64,000 bases of DNA from Mesostigma viride (Eukaryota; Streptophyta; Mesostigmatophyceae; Mesostigmatales; Mesostigmataceae). Below the pieces are notes generated by a model. The model was given only the letters and a program-made list of their open reading frames with translations, had not been told where the DNA came from and searched no databases. The stretch covers positions 827,801 to 891,800 of the forward strand of contig RPFO01000111.1 of the NCBI GenBank assembly GCA_009746045.1. The letters run 5' to 3'. Below, piece after piece: positions 11,801 through 23,800 of this stretch. The translations under genes and the position numbers were made by a program. The stretch's first letter is position 1, and each line of letters opens with the position of its first letter.

Positions 11801-14800
11801 ATCCTGTGCGGGGTGCATGTGCTCATCTCCCTTGTCAACCATCCTGTGCGGGGTGTACGTGCTCATCTCCCTTGTCAATCATCCTGTGCGGGGTGCATGT
11901 GCTCATCTCCCTTGTCAACCATCCTGTGCGGGGTGTACGTGCTCATCTCCCTTGTCAATCATCCTGTGCGGGGTGCATGTGCTCATCTCCCTTGTCAATC
12001 ATCCTGTGCGGGGTGTACGTGCTCATCTCCCTTGTCAATCATCCTGTGCGGGGTGTATGTGCTCATCTCCCTTGTCAACCATCCTGTGCGGGGTGTATGT
12101 GCTCATCTCCCTTGTCAATCATCCTGTGCGGGGTGTATGTGCTCATCTCCCTTGTCAATCATCCTGTGCGGGGTGTATGTGCTCATCTCCCTTGTCAATC
12201 ATCCTGTGCGGGGTGTATGTGCTCATCTCCCTTGTCAATCATCCTGTGCGGGGTGCATGTGCTCATCTCCCTTGTCAATCATCCTGTGCGGGGTGTATGT
12301 GCTCATCTCCCTTGTCAACCATCCTGTGCGGGGTGTATGTGCTCATCTCCCTTGTCAACCATCCTGTGCGGGGTGCATGTGCTCATCTCCCTTGTCAACC
12401 ATCCTGTGCGGGGTGTATGTGCTCATCTCCCTTGTCAATCATCCTGTGCGGGGTGTATGTGCTCATCTCCCTTGTCAATCATCCTGTGCGGGGTGTATGT
12501 GCTCATCTCCCTTGTCAATCATCCTGTGCGGGGTGTATGTGCTCATCTCCCTTGTCAATCATCCTGTGCGGGGTGTATGTGCTCATCTCCCTTGTCAATC
12601 ATCCTGTGCGGGGTGCATGTGCTCATCTCCCTTGTCAATCATCCTGTGTGGGGTGCATGTGCTCATCTCCCTTGTCAACCATCCTGTGCGGGGTGTATGT
12701 GCTCATCTCCCTTGTCAATCATCCTGTGCGGGGTGCATGTGCTCATCTCCCTTGTCAATCATCCTGTGCGGGGTGCATGTGCTCATCTCCCTTGTCAATC
12801 ATCCTGTGCGGGGTGTATGTGCTCATCTCCCTTGTCAACCATCCTGTGCGGGGTGTATGTGCTCATCTCCCTTGTCAACCATCCTGTGCGGGGTGTATGT
12901 GCTCATCTCCCTTGTCAACCATCCTGTGCGGGGTGTATGTGCTCATCACCCTTGTCAACCATCCTGTGCGGGGTGTATGTGCTCATCTCCCTTGTCAATC
13001 ATCCTGTGCGGGGTGTATGTGCTCATCACCCTTGTCAACCATCCTGTGCGGGGTGTATGTGCTCATCTCCCTTGTCAACCATCCTGTGCGGGGTGCATGT
13101 GCTCATCTCCCTTGTCAATCATCCTGTGCGGGGTGTATGTGCTCATCTCCCTTGTCAACCATCCTGTGCGGGGTGCATGTGCTCATCTCCCTTGTCAACC
13201 ATCCTGTGCGGGGTGCATGTGCTCATCTCCCTTGTCAATCATCCTGTGCGGGGTGCATGTGCTCATCTCCCTTGTCAATCATCCTGTGCGGGGTGTACGT
13301 GCTCATCTCCCTTGTCAATCATCCTGTGCGGGGTGTATGTGCTCATCTCCCTTGTCAATCATCCTGTGCGGGGTGTACGTGCTCATCTCCCTTGTCAATC
13401 ATCCTGTGCGGGGTGTATGTGCTCATCTCCCTTGTCAATCATCCTGTGCGGGGTGCATGTGCTCATCTCCCTTGTCAATCATCCTGTGCGGGGTGTATGT
13501 GCTCATCTCCCTTGTCAATCATCCTGTGCGGGGTGCATGTGCTCATCTCCCTTGTCAATCATCCTGTGCGGGGTGCATGTGCTCATCTCCCTTGTCAATC
13601 ATCATGTGCGGGGTGCATGTGCTCATCTCCCTTGTCAACCATCCTGTGCGGGGTGTATGTGCTCATCTCGCTTGTCAATCATCCTGTGCGGGGTGCATGT
13701 GCTCATCTCCCTTGTCAATCATCCTGTGCGGGGTGCATGTGCTCATCTCCCTTGTCAATCATCCTGTGCGGGGTGCATGTGATGATCACCCCCTTGCTCA
13801 CCTTTCCCACAGGGCCGCCTCAGGCAGCACGACCGCGTGCGGCCTGGCCCTCACCCATCTGCGCTCATCCACACGTCTCTGGTGTTCTCTGGTGTGCATC
13901 AAGTCGGTGTTCTCTCCACACAAGGCATCAATGCCCCGATTTTGCTGCCCTCCTTCTTGCCTTCCCCTTCCCAACGTAAACGGAGTTGATCAATCCTTGC
14001 TTTATAACAGGTCTTTGGTGTTATGTTCACATCCATCCCTTAAGAGGCCTCGTGGTCCCCTAACCCTCCACTTCATTCTTTCTACTTTTTGGACTACCCA
14101 TGACTGGGCTCCTCATACCCTTTTTCCACTTGCCCCTGCAGGGGGCTTTCTCTCGAGGCGGCGTTGCATTCCTGGCTTTTGCCGGATTAACCTGTTTCTT
14201 CTGGAGTTTGCTTTCCTGGCCCTTTCTCCCCTTGTTCCTGCCCACCCATACCCCTCACAGGCGGCGTGAGCGACGTCGGTTTGGCCCTCGTCAACAGCCA
14301 CCGCGCTGAGCTGGCGAGCATCACGCCAGGTGGCACGCGCGCAGTGGCTGAGCTCAGGGACACCTTTGCCCGACTCGAAGCCCAGCGGTGCAAGGCGGCG
14401 GGCGACCGTGGCGCGATGATGGCAGCGCTGACGCAGCTGTCATCCAAGAAGGAGCAGGTGAAGCTGCTGCAGGCGCTGCAGTGCGGGCACGAGCTGGCAG
14501 ACCTGTATGTGCGCCAGGGGGACAGGGTGGCGGCGGCTAGCATCTGGATGGCGCACGGGGAGTTGGCAAAGGCACTGGAGGTGCTTGGGAAGGGAGGAAA
14601 GGGCAAGGAGGAGAGGGCGGCGCGGGTGCGGGCGTTATGCTACAGGGCGATGGCGTTTGGCAACAAACCGCCGCCGCTGGCTTCAAAGGTAAAAATATCG
14701 ACAGGGGCAGTTGTGGCAGCGACACAAGGTGTGGGTGACGCAAGGTCTGTGTGGGAGGAGGGGGAGCCTAGGAAGGAGGAGAGGCAGAACACCATCCAGA

Positions 14801-17800
14801 AGGACATCCCCAATGGTGGCGGCGCGCAGGAGTGCGATCGCGAGGGCCATGGGCAGCAGCCAGTAACTCGCCCTGCTGGGGCTCAGGTCCAGGCAACGGA
14901 AGCTTCTGGGCCTACTCACGACCTGCCCATTTCGGAGAATGTTACCACGGAGACAGCGTCGAGAGAGCCGCCTTGGGAGGACCCTGCGCTGGAGCTGTGG
15001 CGCAATGCCCTCGCCTGCGCGCGGCAAGGGGGCGACGCGCTGGGGGTGGCTGAGGCCACGTGGGGCGTCGCGGCGCGGGCGCGGGATGAGGCGATGGCGA
15101 GGGAGGCGGCGGCCGCGTTTTCTGATGCAGGGTGTCCCGTGGGGGAGCTGTTTTGCCGGTTGCTGCTGGTGCAGTTGTTGCTGGCAAACACCACCCGTGT
15201 GGCGGACGCCAGCTCCAGTACCACGCCCAGCAAGGCACAGGCGGGGACACCAGCTGTTTGTGTGGCCAAAACGGAACGAAAGGAAGATGTCAGGGCTGAA
15301 GATGTGGTTGTGGGCGGAGCAGGTCCCGGTCAAGTTGGCCACCCCGCCCCAGGACAGGTGCAAGGCGGTGGAGAGGGTGAGGGGACACCCGCATTAACGA
15401 GCGCCAACATTTCTTGTCTGCCACGTCCCCTCCCGGACCACGAGACGCGCGCTGAGCTGGCGGTGGAGGAGATGGCGCGGGTGGTGACGCTGGCTGTTGC
15501 GCTGGTGGCCGCGTTGCAGGGGACCGGCTTCAACCCTGGCAGTATCCCGTGGGCAAATGGTGCGAAGGGGGGACCAATGGGAAGAGATGCGCTGCTCGCC
15601 AGCACGTACACCTTCTTCGGGTGCCAGAAGCTGCCGGACGGCCTCACGCTGGGCTACCACCGCGCCTGCTACCGGCTGGTGGCGGCAATGGCCCGAGAGA
15701 GCGGCGGGGCCGAGGGAATGCTGCCGACGCTACAGCAGGCGATGACAGCCGGTGGCGGGGAGAGCTCGAACGCTTCCCCTTTTGTAACAACGATGGTATG
15801 CAGGGCGGAGAGGTGCCATGCCATTCTCACCCGTCACCTGCTTAGCGAGGTGGTGTGTGTCGCTCATGCAGTCGCCCCTGCTTTCTCCCGCGCCATGAAG
15901 AAGGGACTTACTCTTCACTCTGCAGGTGGAGACAGTGCGGCTCCCTCTCCACCGTTGGAGCTGGCTTCCTCTCAAGTTTTGGAGCATTTGCCAGAAGTAG
16001 GGGGATGCAGCGCGGTGATCGAGGCCGTGGAAGGCCACCTGATTACCCACCTCCGCCGCAGCCTGGCCCTGCTGATCATATCAGACGGCTGCTCCCGCCT
16101 GCTCGGCTGCGCCGGCGAGGGCGAAAGGCTGTGGGCGCTCAAGCGCGCCGAATGGAGGCTCTCCGTGGCCGCCAATCCCGACACGCGCCACGCAACCACC
16201 CTGGCAGGTGTCGCGGGGGTCTTAAGGTCACGGTTACCGGGGATGCTGGCATCCATCGTGGCCCTTCGCCCGGCCACCAAGCGCCTCGCAGTAGAGCCAC
16301 CAGGGCTGAGTGGGTCAGGTGCGGCGCTTTTCGCTGCGGCGCAGCTGCATTACTTCCGCGACCCGGCCGTTCAGGGCGCGCTCCGGTCAGCCTTGGTCCT
16401 CGGCACGCACAAGCCCTTTCCCGCGCGGAGCGAGGGGGAACTGGCGGACATCACCTCGCCAGGGTCCCAGCTGCGCCGGGTGGGCGCGCTGCTGGCGTTG
16501 CGACCGGTGGCGGTCGTGTGCCAGCAGAACTTGTTGTTCCGGCAGCTCATGGGGGAGGTCGGTTTGCACCTGGGCCGGCTGGTGGGGCAGCTTTGTGAGC
16601 AGGGGAAAGTCGATGAGGGGGCAGCAGAGGGAGGTGATGGGGCGGGGGGAGGCCAAGGGGCGGCAGAAGCAAGGGACGGCGTGCCGGGGGCGGGCGGGCC
16701 GAATGCACACGAGCGCGCGGCTGACACGAAGCCATCACCTGTCGTGGGAAAAGAGGTGTCCATGCTGGACGCCAACCAGTGGTCGGCGGCCTATGTTCGA
16801 GAGAATGTGGTGGAGCTGGTGAGGGCGTTCATGGGCTCCATTCCCAATTCCAACGCCCTTCATTGGACCAACCCCCTGCTCCTGGTCCGGTCACAGGTAA
16901 TGATTGCAAAGGCGGCCGTGGACAGCTGGCAGCGTGTGAATGCAGCCGCTAATAATAGCCCAGGGTGGCTACCGGCAGCAGGAGTCGACCAAGCCAAAGG
17001 CCCCAGGGTTGCAAGCGCAATGGCGTCGCAGGCAAACACCCAGGCTTCTAAGCCATCGCCAGCTGAGTCGTTGCTGAGGGGTGAGGGAACGGCAGAGGGC
17101 GACACAGTCGTGAATCCGGATGGCACGGCGGAGGTCAAGGCAGCCAGTGATCCGGTCACCCCTGTGTTCCCTGAACCTGACGCCTTGACCTCCAGCAATC
17201 AGCAACCGCAGGACCGGGGAGTCAAGGGGCCACCTGCTCACACCATCACACGCGCGCCTGCCAGCGCTGGACAGGACCAGGGAAGCTCTTCAGGGCCGCC
17301 ATCATTCTCCTCGTCATTATCCGCTGCAGCAACCGCTGCTGCCTCATCCTCGGCTCTTCCCACCTTCTCTTCCATCCTCACGTCCGCACCACTGTCAGTT
17401 CAAAAAGATGCTGAGAGCCTCCTTGTCGTTCCACCGCCGCTCTCGTCGTCGGCCCGCACCACCTTTTCCGCCCTCCTCAAAGACAAGCCCGCCCAAGCAT
17501 CACCTGAAACGCAAGAAAAAGGAGGCAGCTACATCACCGCAGCAGCAGCTGCTGCTGCACCTGCAAACAAGGCCACTGCCTCACACTTGCCCCCTCAGCC
17601 AGCATCCAACGTCATCACTGACAAGCAGCACAAGCCCAGGGATATGGCAGCATCGGACAAGAGCAGCGGCGCAAAGAGAGGGGACCACCCCTTGGTGCCA
17701 TACGACCAGCAGGAGGGCAGCACCCACTTGCCCCTTGTTATGCCTGGGTCCCTGGCATCCTACCTCCTCGACCTGCTGGAGGAGGCCATGGTTGCTGTCC

Positions 17801-20800
17801 TGCTGACGCTCGGCACAAGCCACGACGCCCCCTTCTGCCTGCCCGCATCCTACGTCCGGTGCTTCCTATCCACCACCCGTGTCCGGTACGGTGCCATGCA
17901 GGGGCTGGAAGGCCGGCTGGTGGCGGCGTTTGCAGCAGACCCGCACTTGCGCCAGCAAACCAAGAAGCTCTCCGTGGACATGCTCCACCGGCTGCTGGAT
18001 GTGCTGGGGGGCGAGGCATTGACGAGCATCGTCGCTCAAGCGTCCGGGGCACCGCTGATGGCAGCGACAGCAGCCTCAGGAGCAGGTGTGGCACCCACAG
18101 CAGCAGCAGGGAAGGCACTCGCTGGCGTGGGCAGTGACCCGCGCAACGATTCCTCCTCCAGGGCAGCAGGCCCTGCCCATTCCATGGCCCTTGGCCCCCT
18201 GCTGCAGCAGCGCCTGGCCGTCCTGCGTGTCGCTGCCGTCTGCAACGCACCGGCCCTGGGATCCTGGGGACGCGGCCCCTGCTGGCAGAAGCTGCTGGCA
18301 TCCTGCACCGCTGATGCGCGGCAACTGCTGCCAGAGGCCTTCCCTCCATTGTCAGACCCCCCATCGGCCGCCGTTGGGGTAGCTGGGTGGCCGGTGTCAG
18401 GTGGGGGCAATATGCCGAAACCGCCGGCGTCATCGGCAGGCGCACCAGATGATGTCAGCGGCGTTGTGGCGTTGCTGCAGCAGGGTCCCTATGGGCAGTG
18501 GAAAGACCCGATCATGAAGCTCCGTGTCGCCTCAGAGTCCATCGCTGCTGCCATCGCAACGCCGGCCGCCCATGCAAAGGCGGGTGCGAAGCCGTCGATG
18601 AGGCCATCCTCTTTGCCCTCACCACAAATGGTCAGCTCATTGATGATGGGAAGTGCTTTGGCCGGGTCCCTGCGGCGCTGGCAGGGAGGCTGGCAGGGGC
18701 CTTCCATGGGGGCGGGCATCCGAATGAGCACCAACCGGCAGCTTGCGGCACCTGGGGCGGGGGGGAAGGTGGGTGTCGCCCAGCAGGCATGGAAGGGCAG
18801 GCCGCCACCCACGGCATCACCCCCGGGCATCGAGAGGGGTGGACCCCAGAAAAAGGGGGGGGGGGGCTGGTGACGCCAGCAGCCGATAGGGCTGCGGGCC
18901 GAGTGCCCACCAAGTCAGCAAGTGCGGCGGTGATTAGCCGTCCAAGGCCACCCTCGGTTTCCCAGGGGCAGGTGACAGCAGCGACGGTGGTGGGGCCCAA
19001 CCGCTGGCTGGCTGACAAAGGGGCACTTGCACGGGGGCTGCGTGAAGAGGCTGGTATGGGGGCAGGGGCGGCGGGCAGTGCAGAAGTGGAAAGGCAGGGA
19101 AATACCCTACTGGTGGTTGGCAGCAGCCCGGGCAATGCTTCTCCAGAGCCCCCTGTGGTGGGCACTGATGGCGATGAGGGTGGTGCCGAGCAACTGCCAG
19201 TGGCTGACACGGCGGAAGGTGGCTCAGGTGGAATGGGACAAGAAGCGTCGTTGGAGGAGGGTGATGGTGACGCGGAGCCATGTGGCAACGATGCCCGCGG
19301 CGGGGGAGGAGAACATCTGAGGGGAGAGGTAGACGGAGTCCCACAAAGAGAGGGCGAAAATGAGGAGGCAGGGGCATGGGGAGAGGAAGGGGAAGGGCAT
19401 GGGGAAGAGGATGGGGACGGGGATGTGGCGTGGGGGGAGGAAGGGGAAGGGGAGGAGGCGTGGGGTGGGGAAGGGGACAGGGAGTGGCACGAGCAAGACG
19501 GGCCCTCGTACAAGCCAGAGGGTGGCTTGTTGGGCGAGAGAATGGACGTGGGCGAAACAGGGCAGGACGATGACAGGGGGGAGCACGATATGCTGTGGAA
19601 GAGCATTGAAGAGAAGCTATTTTTGGAGGAGGAGCACCGGGAGGAGAAGGAGGCTGCCGCTGCGACACGCATCGCCGCTGCTTTCCGTGGCTACAAGGTC
19701 CGCCAGAAAGTAGCTTACGCTTTGAGCATAGAGCCGCACCGCAGAGGTATCCTTGCTTCTGGTGGGGCACGTCATGCCACGTCCCCGGCCATCACAGCAG
19801 GCTGGCATGGGCCAGGGCGTGCTCCTGGTTTCACTGACACCATGCCACCAGAATGGCAGCAGCAACAGCAGGCGCAGGGTGATGGGCAACCAGGCATGCT
19901 GGGGGGTGACCAGTCGAGTCTCAGCGGGGCCCCGCCCACTTTGCAGCAGGCGTGGCAACTGCAACTGCAACAACAACAGGAGTGGCAGCAGCAGCAGCAG
20001 CAGCAATGGCAGCAACAGCAGCAGCAGGAGTGGCAGCAACAGCAGCAGCAGGAGTGGCAAGGGCAGCAGCAGCCACAGCAGCACGACCAGCAGCAGCAGC
20101 CCTGGCAAGGGCAGGCACCGGGCTTGCCTCATGTGGTTGCCAACACCCCAGGGAACATGTCGGGTGGAAACATGCTACCATCTGGCGTGGGACAAGGGCA
20201 CGGGCAACGCGTGGCCATGCCATCCCAAAGCAGCGCTCCTGGTGTCCACCCGATGTGTGTGCTGGCATCCTTGCTGCCCTTTGGAGGGGATGAAGAGGTG
20301 CAGCTGTGGAACGAGTTGCATGCGCTGCTGGGTCCTTTCTTTGGCGACCCAGTTTCGCCCGCTGGCTGCCGTGCATGCGGACAGAGCTTCCCTCCAGCGG
20401 ATGACGGCGGTGAGTTGTTGCCACACGGGATGATGTGTAGTTTCTTACTCTGTAATTCTCCACGTTTGGTGCTATCAGCTAAGGTGGCATGCCGCATGTT
20501 TGTTATCAAGTAACTCAGGCGTTGGTCACTTCTCATTAAAACACGAGCGGCGGAGCACATATCAGTCAGCTAACGCGGCCACACGAGGCACTAAACCACG
20601 CATGGTCAAATCAGTGAAGCCTCGATCTGCACGTGGCACCTTGTAGCCGACGCTGGAAGGCATTGTTATGTGTCACATCGACCGCGGCCGCCACAACCAT
20701 GGTCTCTCCCTGCCTACCTTGCAAGCATGTCAAGGGGCAGGCCAGTACGCAGGTGCCGCCACAACCATGGTCTCTCCCTGCCTACCTTGCAAGCATGTCA

Positions 20801-23800
20801 AGGGGCAGGCCAGTACGCAGGTGCCGCCACAACCATGGTCTCTCCCTGCCTACCTTGCAAGCATGTCAAGGGGCAGGCCAGTACGCAGGTGCCGCCACAA
20901 CCATGGTCTCTCCCTGCCTACCTTGCAAGCATGTCAAGGGGCAGGCCAGTACGCAGGTGCCGCCACAACCATGGTCTCTCCCTGCCTACCTTGCAAGCAT
21001 GTCAAGGGGCAGGCCAGTACGCAGGTGCCGCCACAACCATGGTCTCTCCCTGCCTACCTTGCAAGCATGTCAAGGGGCAGGCCAGTACGCAGGTGCCGCC
21101 ACAACCATGGTCTCTCCCTGCCTACCTTGCAAGCATGTCAAGGGGCAGGCCAGTACGCAGGTGCCGCCACAACCATGGTCTCTCCCTGCCTACCTTGCAA
21201 GCATGTCAAGGGGCAGGCCAGTACGCAGGTGCCGCCACAACCATGGTCTCTCCCTGCCTACCTTGCAAGCATGTCAAGGGGCAGGCCAGTACGCAGGTGC
21301 CGCCACAACCATGGTCTCTCCCTGCCTACCTTGCAAGCATGTCAAGGGGCAGGCCAGTACGCAGGTGCCGCCACAACCATGGTCTCTCCCTGCCTACCTT
21401 GCAAGCATGTCAAGGGGCAGGCCAGTACGCAGGTGCCGCCACAACCATGGTCTCTCCCTGCCTACCTTGCAAGCATGTCAAGGGGCAGGCCAGTACGCAG
21501 GTGCCGCCACAACCATGGTCTCTCCCTGCCTACCTTGCAAGCATGTCAAGGGGCAGGCCAGTACGCAGGTGTACACGCCAGGAAAGTCCTTCACCCATTC
21601 ATAAGCTGTAGATGTAGCTTCGTTTTGAAAATTTCAAGAACTGGCCTTCATCTTTTTCCTTCTTCTGTCCTTCCACACAGCGTCGTCTGCAGGGCAATGT
21701 ACCAAGCATTTCAGGCATCTGGCATCTGTTACGGCCAACATAAATGCCAGGTTAAAGATGCCCGTAAATGTCAACGCGCCCATCTCACCCAGGTTGCCAC
21801 CCACGTTTGTTGCTGCCTACCAATTCTAGTATTTGGAGTAGTTTCCCCCCCCTTCCCTACACCTGCACTCTGCTGTCCACAGACTCCAGCACCAACATCG
21901 CAGCAAGGGAGCAGCACATCCACAGCGCCGCACATATCGATGTGGTGCAGGCCCACCGCAGTGCCCTCTCCGCGTACAACACCCGCCTCGTTCCCCTCTT
22001 TGTCGGCCTGATCCGCCTCCGGTCCCAAATTCCCAACCTGAGAGCAGCTGCTGCATCCCTGCCAGGTGGTGCCACCCTGGCTGAGCACTTTGTGAACCTG
22101 GGCATGCAGGCGTTGAACATATTGGAGTACCAGAGGATGCTGGAAGTGGCATGCCGATCCGAGTCATGGGAGGGGGTGCAGCATGCCGTGTGGCAGGTGA
22201 TGGAGGCGGCCGAGTTAATGCTGACGGAAGTGACTTCGGGGTATTTGTATGGTTTGGGCCTGCTGCAGCAGCTGCAGTCCCAGCAACAGCAGCAGCATCA
22301 ACTCAATCAGAATTACTATTACCTGCAGCAGCAGCAACAACAGCAGCAGCAACAACAACAGCAACAGCTACGGCAACAGCAGGAACACCATATGAGCCAT
22401 CCGCAGCAGGGGTTAATTCAAGACACAGCCTCTGATGCCCCTGCCAACCATGCCTTACTTGATCAGCAAGGCCTCGGGCACGCATCCAGCAGAGCCTTCA
22501 CATCCGTACCTGGACATGCACCCAGCGGGGCCCCCACCCCTGCCGCTGCGCCTGTCCCCAGTGTGCCGTGGTTCAAAGTTGAGGGCAAGCAGGACATGCC
22601 GTCAGCCGAAGCGGGCAACCTGCCGACAGCCAGTGACAAGGTGGGTGTTTTTCCTCCGGTGGGTCTTTCTTTTTTAAGGGCTTATCGTGACTGACGGTGA
22701 TTTGAGTTTGGAGCCGACACGCTGCCGGTGGCCATTGACAAGGTGGTTGGGTGGCTTGGGAGTCGAGCCCAGTCAGGTTACTACAATCTTCTTGTATCAA
22801 AACAGCTTGCATACCATTACGACTACATAGGCCAGGTTAAATTTCATGCTTTGGTGGGGCTATCAATACATGCCATGCCCCGAAATACTTGTTTTCTCTT
22901 ATCTTTCTTCTCCATCCTTTTAGTGCCTTCATATTGAAGTGCATCTTCCATGTGCTGTTTGCATGCCGTGATGTTTTTGTGCACCTGCGACCATTCCTTA
23001 GCTTGATGGTCATCTTACTGCCAAGAAAGATAAGAAACTTGTGGAGATTCTTACCAGCTTATAGATCAAGCCCTCCCAGATCCCACGCATGCATCCTTGG
23101 CAAGCTCCAACAGTGCTGCCTTAATTAGCTCGCTTTATTTCAATGAATGTCCTCGCTATCCAACTGCAAGATTTCCTAAGAAATGCGCATGAGGTCCTTG
23201 CCTTTATAACTTGTGCCAAAACTGCAGGGGCAAGGATATCCCACGAGGCAGGCGCCAGCACGCGCGCAACAACAAAAGCCACCCCAGCAACCTTTTGCCC
23301 CGGGGCGCATGCCGGCCGGCCAGCCGCGTACTCCGCAGCAAGGGGGCTACATGGATGGGGGAGGATTCCCATCCCAGGGGCAGCGGGCGCCGGGGCAGCC
23401 TGGCGGTGCTTATAGCATGGCGCCCCCTGTTGCCCTTACGGTTGATCCTCGGATGCCACCTGGTGGTGCATGGCACGCTGGATCACGGCATCAAGCCATG
23501 CAACAACAATACTACAGCATGCAGCAACATGCTGGCAACACTATGGAGCAAGGCTTCAACACGCAGCAAGGCTACATGGGACAGGGGTACATGCAAGCAT
23601 ACGCACCTACTATTGTGCCAGCACATCAGGGTCAGGACATTGGCTTTGCACCGCAAGGCCAGCAAGGCTATCATGTGCAGCAAGGCTACCCAACTCACTC
23701 GTCTCCCTACATAGCGTCTGGCGCGCAGTACTTGGAGCAAATGCAGGCCGGTCCCATGCCAGGGTATGCAGGTATGCCACCTGGCGCTGTCAACGGGGGA

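Noticed and set aside
10295-14269. Three overlapping plus-strand ORFs of 1,149-1,324 codons with Cys/His-rich repeats
   Set aside because: They are the three phases of the 40-bp minisatellite, lie inside an intron supported by motif continuity, and encode the same repeat peptide in every frame.
20633-22011. Plus-strand ORFs of 313-447 codons with repeated MVSPCLPCKHVKGQ
   Set aside because: Phases of the 68-bp array; intron 6 joins flanking exons in frame.
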